Source: Gracilaria domingensis (Eukaryota; Rhodophyta; Florideophyceae; Gracilariales; Gracilariaceae). Taken from it: a DNA stretch of 64,000 nucleotides. Each line of letters begins with the position of its first letter. Positions within the stretch are counted from its first letter, which is position 1. The stretch lies in the NCBI GenBank assembly GCA_022539475.1, contig VCMS01000212.1, positions 1-64,000 of the forward strand. Reading direction: 5' to 3'. The notes under the pieces were generated by a model. It was not told the origin of the DNA. It did no database searches and was given only the letters and a program-made list of their open reading frames with translations. The position numbers and the translations under genes are program-made. Shown here piece by piece: positions 28,602 to 38,185 of the stretch.

Positions 28602-29834
28602 TTGCAAGGGAAGAACGTAGTTGAGCACAAGGACCCTTGGCCCAGAGTCATTCACTTGCCGAAGTCACATAGGTCGGAGCTGCTAAGTGTCTCGGATCTC
28701 AGAGATGTACACCATCTTGTGTTTTGGCAAGCTGCAAGGGCTGAACATCACCTACGGGCGGAGATATTTGGTATGCAGTATCCTCGTACTCGGCCGACAG
28801 GTATGGATGATGAAGAGGTGCTGTGGATTGCTGCGAAGGAGCATGAAGAAGTTGGGCAAATGTTCTTGGCCCGAATGCAAGCTGAGCTTAGGCAGAATGG
28901 ATATTGCGTGCTTGATGGCTTTGCGACGGATAATGGTGTCCCTAAATGGGAGGAGTTAGAAGAAGTTCGGGAGCTCGGAGATGTGTCGGGGAAGTTGGTG
29001 GACTTCTTCGGGAATGAGTATGGAGCGATGCCGGATATACGGAAAGAAGAGGAACAGAAGTCGTTTGTTCAAATCATCAACGATGATGAAGGATGGAAGG
29101 ACGGGAGCGATGGACCATTTGAGGGGAGAGTGATGTCAACACGTTGGGGTACGGTGGAGAAGCCGGAGGATAATGAGGAGCTCAGGTGGGTTGTAAGGTC
29201 GCGTGCTTTACTTGATGTTCGAATGGGTACAATTGCTGCGGCTTTAAGACTATGGGTCAATGAAAGGGAAGCTGTGAAGATGTACACTCCGAAAACTGGT
29301 GGTCGATTTTTGGGGACCACGAGAAAGTGCAAGCGCCAGACGCTGCACACCGACTTCAGTGGTCTAGTTACGAAGGAAACAATGAATACTGGTATCCCCG
29401 GATTCTTTGTAATGGCTTCTGCGAAAGAGGGCTTTCCTCTCTGGGTGAGCACTGGAAGCCGTCAACTGGTGGGGATGAACAACCAACAGTTGCGAGTGAT
29501 GTCGGAGGTGTATCCAGCGAAGAAGATAATCATCCCATCGTACTCTGTATTCGTGGGCCGTGGTGATGTGACACATGCTGGAGCAAATGGGAAGGACAAG
29601 TTGGATAGGCCTGAGTCTATGGATTTGCTTGTTAGATACCACATGTACATGGTACCAGAGGGCTACGCACTACCTGATGCTGTTCATCGGGTACGGGATT
29701 TCCGACCCACGTTGTCAATGGTGACGAGGAGGAGGAGGCCGAGGATGAACTGTTGTCCGATAAGGAGGGTGGGGCGGTTGACATGGAAGAGACCAAGTGG
29801 TCGTGGAGATTGGTGTGGAAGCGGACGAAGGTAG
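28602..29834 (+). CDS. 2-oxoglutarate/Fe(II) dioxygenase-like protein
   Basis: The frame is open from just after the TGA at 28571. The first in-frame ATG is at 28773. The double-stranded beta-helix signature is present: metal ligands in TLHTDF (HxD, near 29346-29354), a distal histidine in GRGDVTHAGA (near 29574), and a 2-oxoglutarate-binding arginine candidate in LLVRYHMY (near 29634). NGYCVLDGF upstream resembles the N-terminal strand of phytanoyl-type oxygenases. Such enzymes hydroxylate or demethylate small molecules, proteins or nucleic acids. Beside a DNA methyltransferase, a nucleobase role is plausible but inferred. Near 29710 a different frame gives an acidic tail, so the true C-terminus may differ. 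Confidence 0.6.
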   Translation: MQGKNVVEHKDPWPRVIHLPKSHRSELLSVSDLRDVHHLVFWQAARAEHHLRAEIFGMQYPRTRPTGMDDEEVLWIAAKEHEEVGQMFLARMQAELRQNGYCVLDGFATDNGVPKWEELEEVRELGDVSGKLVDFFGNEYGAMPDIRKEEEQKSFVQIINDDEGWKDGSDGPFEGRVMSTRWGTVEKPEDNEELRWVVRSRALLDVRMGTIAAALRLWVNEREAVKMYTPKTGGRFLGTTRKCKRQTLHTDFSGLVTKETMNTGIPGFFVMASAKEGFPLWVSTGSRQLVGMNNQQLRVMSEVYPAKKIIIPSYSVFVGRGDVTHAGANGKDKLDRPESMDLLVRYHMYMVPEGYALPDAVHRVRDFRPTLSMVTRRRRPRMNCCPIRRVGRLTWKRPSGRGDWCGSGRR

Positions 29835-30014
29835 AACCGAAGTGCTCGAGAGCAGTATTGATGACGATTTACCAACAATGAGGCTGCGAGCGCCTCGAAG
29901 TGGATGAGAATGAGATGATTAGTAAATTATGAGTGTCTTGCGAGTATTAAGAGTAGTATACTACTACATATGAACATAGAAAAGGTTGCGGCAGGCTGGT
30001 AATGTTAACAAATG
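29835..30014. other. Junction between the cassette and duplication copy 2
   Basis: Short AT-leaning spacer without a gene. Homology to the start of copy 1 begins at about 30015. I find no terminal repeat matching the left side of the cassette. Confidence 0.5.
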
Positions 30015-30264
30015 TCATACCTCTTGGTCCAGTTGGCCGGCTAATTGCAACAGCAACATGCCCTCGGTATCGTTAACATCATTGGATGGCACCATTCGAT
30101 TCGCAATTGAACATGAAAAAACGCCCTACCACTTCTGAAACTGCACTGAAGGTGGCTTTTGAAGAGAAGTATTTGAAACTGAGAAGTCTATGCAGTTGCC
30201 TGTCTATGCGGTACTTGTGCCAGTCATGGTAAGTGTATCAGGAAAAATGGCAGGAAAGAAAAGA

Positions 30265-30391
30265 GAGACTTGCGGAAATTTCACCCAATACCTTGTCTAA
30301 GTTCATATTTGCAATGGTTACGGTATATTAAGTTCCCGTTGGGACGTTGAGAAGAGAAGGAGATCAATTCCACAGAGAAAGTTGTGAAGTG
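30265..30391 (+). pseudogene. HAD paralogue fragment, copy 2, cut by the gap
   Basis: Matches the start of the degenerate HAD paralogue at 266-390, with additional small indels (for example ttcccgttgggacg in place of ttcgttgatggaacg). It runs into the unsequenced gap, so the rest is not visible. Confidence 0.7.
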
Positions 30392-31303
30392 NNNNNNNNN
30401 NNNNNNNNNNNNNNNNNNNNNNNNNNNNNNNNNNNNNNNNNNNNNNNNNNNNNNNNNNNNNNNNNNNNNNNNNNNNNNNNNNNNNNNNNNNNNNNNNNNN
30501 NNNNNNNNNNNNNNNNNNNNNNNNNNNNNNNNNNNNNNNNNNNNNNNNNNNNNNNNNNNNNNNNNNNNNNNNNNNNNNNNNNNNNNNNNNNNNNNNNNNN
30601 NNNNNNNNNNNNNNNNNNNNNNNNNNNNNNNNNNNNNNNNNNNNNNNNNNNNNNNNNNNNNNNNNNNNNNNNNNNNNNNNNNNNNNNNNNNNNNNNNNNN
30701 NNNNNNNNNNNNNNNNNNNNNNNNNNNNNNNNNNNNNNNNNNNNNNNNNNNNNNNNNNNNNNNNNNNNNNNNNNNNNNNNNNNNNNNNNNNNNNNNNNNN
30801 NNNNNNNNNNNNNNNNNNNNNNNNNNNNNNNNNNNNNNNNNNNNNNNNNNNNNNNNNNNNNNNNNNNNNNNNNNNNNNNNNNNNNNNNNNNNNNNNNNNN
30901 NNNNNNNNNNNNNNNNNNNNNNNNNNNNNNNNNNNNNNNNNNNNNNNNNNNNNNNNNNNNNNNNNNNNNNNNNNNNNNNNNNNNNNNNNNNNNNNNNNNN
31001 NNNNNNNNNNNNNNNNNNNNNNNNNNNNNNNNNNNNNNNNNNNNNNNNNNNNNNNNNNNNNNNNNNNNNNNNNNNNNNNNNNNNNNNNNNNNNNNNNNNN
31101 NNNNNNNNNNNNNNNNNNNNNNNNNNNNNNNNNNNNNNNNNNNNNNNNNNNNNNNNNNNNNNNNNNNNNNNNNNNNNNNNNNNNNNNNNNNNNNNNNNNN
31201 NNNNNNNNNNNNNNNNNNNNNNNNNNNNNNNNNNNNNNNNNNNNNNNNNNNNNNNNNNNNNNNNNNNNNNNNNNNNNNNNNNNNNNNNNNNNNNNNNNNN
31301 NNN
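30392..31303. other. Assembly gap (912 N)
   Basis: Unsequenced bases. From copy 1, the expected content is most of the degenerate HAD paralogue and the 3' end of the HAD gene. Frames reported across this stretch are meaningless. Confidence 1.
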
Positions 31304-32244
31304 CTTCAAAGAACTGCCAGGGTTGCCATTTCATATAGAGGGCCATCATTGGAAGCATTCCCGAAAGCAACGATTAAATGTGTGTCGAACTGGGGGTCGT
31401 TTTCAACCAAGGCTAGCGCCCCACTATTTTTCGTGAAACGAATGTCCCCTATGTCACACTTTTCATCTTGAGGGTACGCAACCAGGTTCGGAAAAGATGT
31501 CAACACTTTTGAAATACCGGAGTTAACTTCTGTTTTCCACTTCGAGAGTCCATTGTACGTGAAGTTAGGGAGTCCACTGTCTTTTCTAGTGCTCACCACT
31601 GCTTGTTGACGCTCTTCGTGAAGTCCGTGCGATTCATTTAAGGAGAGTACAAGTCTCTCAAGTTCGGATGCACATCTTTCGTAACCTTCCCTGTCAAGGT
31701 CCTGATCAATTTCAGTACCATTGGATAATCTCACCCGTGCGCCTTGGTTTCCAGAGATGCCAAAAGTGTAGCCACCCAGGTGCTCCATGAAACTCTCGGC
31801 ATCCTCTATATCTCGCCCAGTAGCAATTCCGAAACCAACGCGTGCGTTGATGTACTTCATGCATTTGACTGTCTCGGCAGGAATGTTCTCCCCAGCTCTT
31901 TTCAGAGTACCGTCAACATCACTAATCACGGCGTAGCCATTTTCGAATATTTCGTTAGCCAGCTGCTGAGGAGTTACTCCTTGGTTTCCAGAGATGCCAA
32001 AAGTGTAGCCACCCAGGTGCTCCATGAAACTCTCGGCATCCTCTATATCTCGCCCAGTAGCAATTCCGAAACCAACGCGTGCGTTGATGTACTTCATGCA
32101 TTTGACTGTTTCGGCAGGAATGTTCTCCCCAGCTCTTTTCAAAGTACCGTCAACATCACTAATCACGGCGTAGCCATTTTCGAATATTTCGTTAGCCAGC
32201 TGCTGAGGAGTTACTTCTTCGGCTCTAACTTCCGAGTTATACAT
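31304..32244 (-). CDS. HAD phosphatase, copy 2, with internal tandem duplication, 3' end in gap
   Basis: From the ATG at 32244 the frame follows copy 1, but residues covering motif I and motif II are present twice. A 237-base unit at 31742-31978 is repeated in frame at 31979-32215, giving two DVDGTLKRAG and two ATGRD motifs. The units differ at only a couple of bases, so the event is recent. Two N-terminal half-cores in front of a single cap and motif IV would be expected to disturb folding. A local misassembly is possible because the gap lies nearby. The 3' end is missing. Confidence 0.75.
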
Positions 32245-32871
32245 GTTTTGAAAGCTTTCGAAAGGGTTCGTTTTGCAAATGGGTGTGGGTATACGAATGA
32301 GAAGGATGTGATTGATGTTCACAAGGTGTTTCGTAGTATAAAAAGAGTCTAAGAACGACCATATACGGGTATTGTAGTACTGTTTTAAAACGTTACTAGG
32401 AGGAGAAGTTTTTGCATCGATTTGAAGTAAAGAAAGGATGATTTAGTCATAAATTATATGTACGGGTTCAAGTGGGTAAAGAAAACTGTAAATATCTTTA
32501 ACATGAGCTTAGAAATCAAGAAGAGTAAAACAACCTCCATTATGGGTTGAAACCCATAAAAGGTTTACCTTACTTTATACGGGTGCCCCAAGTAATGCAA
32601 ACGCTTAGTTCTTCAGAAATATCACAATTTTTGTACTTGTTTCGTTACTAGTATCGTGCACTTTAATGATATGGAATGACCATTTTCTATCTAGCAAAAT
32701 CTTAGCGAAGTATTAGTGATAACGGATGTAGGATTTAAAGGGGCATATTTGAACCACAGAAGGACGAACAATATAAGTAATGTAATAGGAACAGGTCATT
32801 TCGATAAAGTAACTTTTATGTTTAACTATCTCTAAAAGGTTTACAACACCGAAAAGTCATGTGTTCTAACC

Positions 32872-33774
32872 TCAAAACTGCGGGAATGGAGAGGGGGATA
32901 ACTTTTCCTTAACAACGTTGACGTAGTTTGTATGAAAAGGAGCGGGGTCACCGCCTACGATGTTTCTTTCTTGGCGGGAAAAGTTGTAGAAGTACGCGTT
33001 CCTAAACTGAAAGTCGGAGAAAGAAGTAGGGAAGCCAACGAGAGTTTTCCCATATGCAAGAAGTCGCCCAACGGTCTCTTCCAGGTTGAAAGTAGTACCT
33101 GTCTTAAGCGAAACTATCTTCAACAGCTCTTTCATTATTGTGAGCACAACCGTACTGCACTCCGTAGCCACTACGTCCATAGGAATGAAACCTCTTGAGG
33201 CCCCGACGATGTTGAACGCTGATAGCCACACGAGCTTCTCATAATAGCTTACGAGAAATGTGTCTTCGTCGACAACCCCGCAAGTGAGACCCATAGACCT
33301 AAACCTGTCTGCAACGTTGGAGGCCCACTTTCCTGTTGCGACAGTGAGACCATCCGGACTTTGAGGAGTGACACCATCCTGCGGAGCTGCGTTTCTTGAG
33401 GGGACACCAACGTATAGGACAACTTTTGAACATTTGTCCACACCGAGCTTCGAAAGCAATGGTATGATGTCTCCATTCTGGAAGAAAACGAGATTCTCTC
33501 TGAGCGAATAAGGGCAAGCCTGAATTACGGTCTCCAGGGTGTTCGTTCTTCCACAAACTAGTATCGGTACATCAGAAGGATGAGAGGTAGCAGCCATGCT
33601 GCAGAATTCGTGTGCGGAAATGACCGTATCTTCTTCGTTCGCCAGCATGGTACCTATACGCCCCCTTCCAACAATAACGGCCCGAGTCCTTCGGGCGGGA
33701 GATGAGGCCTGAGGGACGTCAGAGTATCTGGGACTCGGAGGCGGACTGGGAGGCATGTCGGACTGGGAGTTCAT
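32872..33774 (-). CDS. 2-dehydropantoate 2-reductase-like protein, intact copy
   Basis: The ATG at 33774 opens 300 residues, a usual length for the ApbA/PanE family. A Ser/Pro leader precedes the Rossmann strand RAVIVGRGRIGTML, with the G-x-G-x-x-G cofactor loop at residues 36-41. Later the segment YEKLVWLSAFNIVGA carries the family's catalytic lysine and asparagine pattern. Known members reduce ketopantoate to pantoate with NADPH on the way to vitamin B5. The sequence is divergent, so the exact substrate is uncertain. Copy 1 of the same gene is frameshifted inside the cofactor loop. Confidence 0.72.
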   Translation of the reverse strand: MNSQSDMPPSPPPSPRYSDVPQASSPARRTRAVIVGRGRIGTMLANEEDTVISAHEFCSMAATSHPSDVPILVCGRTNTLETVIQACPYSLRENLVFFQNGDIIPLLSKLGVDKCSKVVLYVGVPSRNAAPQDGVTPQSPDGLTVATGKWASNVADRFRSMGLTCGVVDEDTFLVSYYEKLVWLSAFNIVGASRGFIPMDVVATECSTVVLTIMKELLKIVSLKTGTTFNLEETVGRLLAYGKTLVGFPTSFSDFQFRNAYFYNFSRQERNIVGGDPAPFHTNYVNVVKEKLSPSPFPQF

Positions 33775-34170
33775 TGCAAGTGTTCGAATGTTTTTGTGTG
33801 ACGATAGAAATGGAAGATGGGGCGGAGAACTGCTGGGGTAAAGAGTGATACTTAAGTACAAACGGTTGCGAAGCGCAGAACGGGAACATGGTTCACTTTG
33901 TGAAAGTGAGCGAAATGTATGATATGTGATTGTACTGAATGAATGATAGGGCTTGTATGAGACGACAAGCCACAAAGTGTGATGATGTTTTATGAAAGGT
34001 AGGTGGAAGAGTAGAAAGTGTGCAATGAATGAAACTGATTTCGAACCTGAGTTGTAAAGTAGTTGTAAAGTACGAGTTACGGGGAGCTTGAATACAGGAT
34101 GAAAGGAGCCATTTTGGCTTCATAAATGACGTGAACGGGTTTTATAGCTTCACTCGGATTGCCATAATTA
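33775..34170. other. Reductase upstream spacer, copy 2
   Basis: Counterpart of 3509-3904. No gene; presumably promoter. Confidence 0.5.
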
Positions 34171-34186
34171 AAAGGATGGAGTTGGA

Positions 34187-34492
34187 TTGTGCCCGAATAC
34201 GTCTATAAAGGTCGTAGAAGCACTTATGAAGGAAGGAGTTGTAGACATGTTATTGTTGATGACGGTGGAGCCAGGGTTTGGAGGACAGGCGTTTATGGAG
34301 GGTGTTCTTGATAAGGTGCGACATGCAAGGAAGTTGTACCCAAGAATAGGGATACAGGTGGATGGAGGTATTGGACTGAGTACTGTGAAAGCAGTAGTGA
34401 AGGCCGGTGCAAACATTTCAGTTGCAGGATCTGCCATCTTTGGCTCGAGTAACCCAGCTCATGTCATAGCTGGTTTTCGAAAGGTTGGTTAG
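34187..34492 (+). pseudogene. Ribulose-phosphate 3-epimerase fragment, copy 2
   Basis: Same truncated C-terminal half as 3921-4226, with MTVEPGFGGQ, VDGGIGLSTV and the family-typical VAGSAIFG. Differences from copy 1 are single residues (IQVDGG for IEVDGG, AVVKAGANIS for GVVKAGANIL). No N-terminal half is nearby, so this is a duplicated fragment rather than an enzyme gene. Confidence 0.8.
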
Positions 34493-34560
34493 AGATAGTA
34501 GCATAAAATTATTGTTTATTACATTGTTACCTTTACGTGTTATCACAACTAAATTCTCCG

Positions 34561-34892
34561 TCTCCATTGGAGATGTATTTCTCTTGTATCACAACCGGGA
34601 AAGGATGTGAGAGAACATCAATATATCCCCAGTGGACGCTGAGAGGGAGGATGAACTACTCTACGTGCTACCATTGTTACCCATCCGGTGTCGAGTGGTG
34701 ACATATTCTTTTTTTGTCACAACCCACAAAGGATGTGACGGAAGAAGAACATGCCCCCAGTCGAGACAGAGGGTGAGCAACTCTAAGTACAATCACTAGT
34801 CCCTAGCTTGCCTCCACTGGCAATATCTTCCTGTTTTGCTATAAACATCGAGTGGGGTTATGGTGGAAGAGAAAAATATCGCCGGTCGAGGC
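34561..34892. ncRNA. Three tandem imperfect hairpins, copy 2
   Basis: Counterpart of 4296-4626, with the same three units. Base changes relative to copy 1 fall mostly in loops or leave stems largely paired, for example ataaacatcgagtgggg for ataaccatcgagtgagg in the loop of unit 3. Confidence 0.55.
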
Positions 34893-35125
34893 GAGGTGGG
34901 TGGGGACTATGTGAAGAGGGGACAGAGAGATGGCGCTTAAATAGTGGAAGGTGCGGAGGTGTACAGTAGATGTTTTGGCGGGAAATGGGATGAGGGAAAC
35001 AGGGACAATCATGGTGCTGGATATAGCCCGTGTGGTTGGACAGTGGGGGTGGACAGCACAGTTTAGCTCGATTGCACTGTATCGCAGCGGAAACTTCGAT
35101 CCAACTACTACTTCTTCTTCTGAAG

Positions 35126-36055
35126 ATGTCGAACGGATACGTGAAGGATGAGGAGCTGTTGGCGCTGTTGGAGGGGAAGGAGGTACCGCAGACGCCGTCA
35201 CCAAAGCGGGAAGAGGACGTGATTACGGCGGCTGGTCGGATGTCGCAGAAGAAGGAAGTGGCTGATGAAGGAAAGAAGTGTGAGGCGAGGAGAGGGGATG
35301 GTGATGAGGTGGAGAAGGGGGTAGAATTGGAGGTGGAGGGGGTCGCAATGGAGAGAAGGGGTGCGGTGCATCTGAGTCAGTTAGAGGTTGGAGACCAGAT
35401 AGAGAGTGGGGGCGGAGAGGGTGACAGGGAGATGCGGTTTGTGGGGGAGATGAAGGCGAGGGTGGGGATGTTGGGGTTGGTGATGAAGGAGCAACTGGAC
35501 GATGGAATTGTGGAGATTGTAACGGAAATGGGCGGTGTGGTGCTGAGTGGGGGTGGTAGTGGTGTTTCGGTTGAGGCGATTTCGAGCCTGCGGAATTCGT
35601 TGTCGGTATTGGGAGTGGAGATGAGAAATCATGTGTATGGGATAGTGGAGTGTGCGGGAAGGGAGGTTGGAGAGTTGCGGGAGGAGAATAGGGTTCTGAA
35701 CGAGAGGTTGGACGTGCTGGAGAAGGAGGTGAAGGAGCTGGGCAAGAGGCAAAGATTGGCGGAAGAGGAGACGGTGAAAGGAGATGTTAAGGGAAAGACG
35801 GAGAAGGGAAGTGTGGGAAGGGTGGCGGTGCAGAAGGGGTCTCCTGTGACACCGAAGACAAAGGGTGGTGGGGTTGGGGATGGGAAGAGCCGTCTGAAGA
35901 AGAGGCGTAAGGAGATGAAGAAGGTGGTGGAGGAGGTGCCGCGGGAGGGAGTGGGAGCTCCGGTGGTGACTGGGTTTAGGAGTGCGGCGGAGGTAGCGCG
36001 GACTGCGAAGGGGATTCTGAGGGGACAGGAGGAGAGAAGGATGGGAGGGATTTGA
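35126..36055 (+). CDS. Coiled-coil, Glu/Lys/Gly-rich basic-tail protein, copy 2
   Basis: The ATG at 35126 opens about 309 residues, differing from the copy at 4866 by about ten substitutions and no frame change. Preservation of the frame in both copies, including the coiled-coil segment and the basic KSRLKKRRKEMKK block, is consistent with a translated gene, although recent duplication alone would also explain it. No family is recognised. Confidence 0.5.
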   Translation: MSNGYVKDEELLALLEGKEVPQTPSPKREEDVITAAGRMSQKKEVADEGKKCEARRGDGDEVEKGVELEVEGVAMERRGAVHLSQLEVGDQIESGGGEGDREMRFVGEMKARVGMLGLVMKEQLDDGIVEIVTEMGGVVLSGGGSGVSVEAISSLRNSLSVLGVEMRNHVYGIVECAGREVGELREENRVLNERLDVLEKEVKELGKRQRLAEEETVKGDVKGKTEKGSVGRVAVQKGSPVTPKTKGGGVGDGKSRLKKRRKEMKKVVEEVPREGVGAPVVTGFRSAAEVARTAKGILRGQEERRMGGI

Positions 36056-36524
36056 AGCCGTTTTGGGGCGAGGCGGGTATACGAGAAGGGGGAGGGTTGT
36101 CCACCTGACTTCTACAAAATGACGTTTGCGGAGAGGGAGAGAGAGAATGGGAACGCGTGAGGGGCGAGAAATGGGTAAATAGCGGGGGTGGTGTGGACTG
36201 GGAAGAAGTGATGGGATGATTGAGGTGGGATGTGTTGCGATTGGCATTGCAACATGGGAGAAAATGGAAACGCAAACTAGCACGAGTGCAGTTTTGAGAG
36301 AGGGTCGCGGAAAAGAGTGAATGGGGTGGTGCGGCGAAGTAGAACCTCTACAAAAACTAGGGGACCCAAGAACTAAACTGCGCGAAATGGAATTTAATAT
36401 TCCAAAATTTCTTAATTTTTTGAGTGCCAGCCTCTGCTACCCCCTTGCGCGCCCCAAATAGCCCCAAAACTAGCTTAGTTTCCAAAGCGAACAGACTATA
36501 TTCCACTTTGCAGAACACAGACGA

Positions 36525-37384
36525 TCCGGTTTCGGAGGCAGAACAACTGCAGATGCCCACGGCGAGTGAACCGGTTCTATCATGCCAGTGCCGAGCACTT
36601 TGTTGACCTGAAACCCTTCTTCTTCCTGTGCCTTCGGGCCTGCCCTATAAGGGTGCTGAGAAATCTGCTTGGTCTCCGGTAGGAGGTCAATCCGGTGTTC
36701 CGTAGTTAAAACCTCTCCGAAGGAACCATGACACATTGGTGTATACTCTCACAACATGTTGCGCAAACTCTCACTGTGTGAAACCGGTACATGACCGAGA
36801 TCCAATTCTTCTATCTCCTTCACAGGGTCAAGCTTGTCGTAATTCGTAGGAGCGGTGCCAACTTCCGAATCGTTCGTGTGTTCAACCGTCTGAGAACGGT
36901 TCGACTTAGACGAGTGTGACGAATCTCCCTCCATCTCCTTAGAGTGAGGCGTATCAGTGTCTTCTTCAGAAATCCCGAGCATCGCGGCGGCGGTCATCTT
37001 AGTGGAGATAAGCGAAGTAGGGCGCGGTAGTGCAGTTCCAATTCCTTCGTTCTTCTCCAGGTACTGGGGTTTCTTGCTAAAATTAGCTAACAGAACCCGA
37101 AAGGGGTGTTCGTTGTTGATTTGAACAACACTGTTAGCCAACACGACCTGATACTTCTCGTACAGCGAATTCAATAGTTGAACAACCCACAAATCCAGCT
37201 GTGCAGCGGTAAAATCAACCCAAACCTGGGATTCTGGCGGAATGGCAATAGCCCGTGCAACATGGAGTTTTGGCCACTCCTTGGGAGGTGTGAAATCCTG
37301 CAACGGGGCAGGTAACGGAACCAGATTTGCTGAGGCTCTCCGCAGAGAGCTGCGAATAATCGGCACAGTAGATCCATCTTCCAT
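36525..37384 (-). pseudogene. Ty3/gypsy pol fragment (protease-RT linker and RT start), truncated
   Basis: The frame from 37384 carries the typical segment between protease and reverse transcriptase (VANSVVQINNEHPFRVLLAN, then NEGIGTAL). After an in-frame TGA at 36749-36751 it continues with TTEHRIDLLPETKQISQHPY and MIEPVHSPWASAVVLPPKPD, the N-terminal edge of a gypsy reverse transcriptase. It stops at 36525, where the duplicated segment begins. The catalytic part, RNase H and integrase are absent. Confidence 0.8.
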
Positions 37385-38185
37385 GGTTACTTTCCGCGCA
37401 CGCGGCGTAATGGCTTCGACGCATCTGGCACAGAAGTCACACCCTAGAGTGACAGGGGCTGCAAGCGTCTTGCAGAAGATAAATTAGACCTGCTTGATGC
37501 AGTTACTGATCCTGACGATCAGTGAAACCATTCCAGCTGGTTGTAACGGGTTATTATTAGCGTCTTCCACGTTCATGACGGGTCTCAGGCGGACTCAACA
37601 ACGGATTTCCGGCAGTAGTAACGACTCAACAATGAAGCTGCCCAGCACTTGTGCCCAAAACAGAGAGATGACGCACCATACGCTGGGTGGATAGGCCAAC
37701 GTCAGCAAAATTCTTGTAGTTCCGCTTGGCTATCACCATGACTCGATCCAGGATCCATTTGCTCCAGAACCGTATCTACGGGCGACGTAACACACCAATG
37801 ATGGTAGAGTCTACGTCTGAAACGGTCTATTTCCTCGAAAAGTTTCTGACATGGGAGCGAGGCGGGGACTCCTCGGGTGCCGTATACCTCGACTCGGGCG
37901 CCTCTCCGTTGAAGACTCCCATACTCAGTTTAACTGAGTTCCATCCGTTCTAACAGGAACGGGTTCTGCGCAGCAGGAATTTGACCAGATAATTGTGAAA
38001 CAGTGGCAGAACTAACCGCAGCAGAGGTTGCCGTCATGGCTTGAGCCGGTGAAACTTAGCCTTAGGACGAACCAGTGTGTTGTCACGCGATTAATTCGGC
38101 GGTGGAAACCAGTCTCGGAAACTCCGTTTTCGCAAGCAATTAAGCGGTTCCGGGCACAGACGCTGGCTCGTCGGGGGTCAGCGCT
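37385..38185 (-). pseudogene. Decayed gypsy region between gag and pol
   Basis: This should hold the protease of the same truncated element. Frames are short and broken and I see no clear D-S-G or D-T-G motif. Confidence 0.4.

Larger units (their letters stand above)
30015..36524. repeat. Segmental duplication, copy 2
   Basis: Same gene order as 1-6265, with a 912-base gap inside the first two genes. Copy 2 keeps an intact reductase frame, has an internal duplication in the HAD gene, and ends at the same base motif as copy 1. It then passes into a truncated gypsy element at 36525. Confidence 0.92.

Noticed and set aside
18861-29834. Endogenous Maverick/Polinton-like or giant virus
   Set aside because: No DNA polymerase, capsid, packaging ATPase or integrase was seen in any frame, so the viral label is not supported by sequence.
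13877-30014. Whole 13.9-30 kb region as one giant Plavaka transposon carrying the cassette as cargo
   Set aside because: The transposase abuts the cassette, but I could find no matching terminal repeats at the two ends.
30281-31471. Four frames of 340-370 codons on both strands
   Set aside because: They run through 912 unsequenced bases and have no meaning there.
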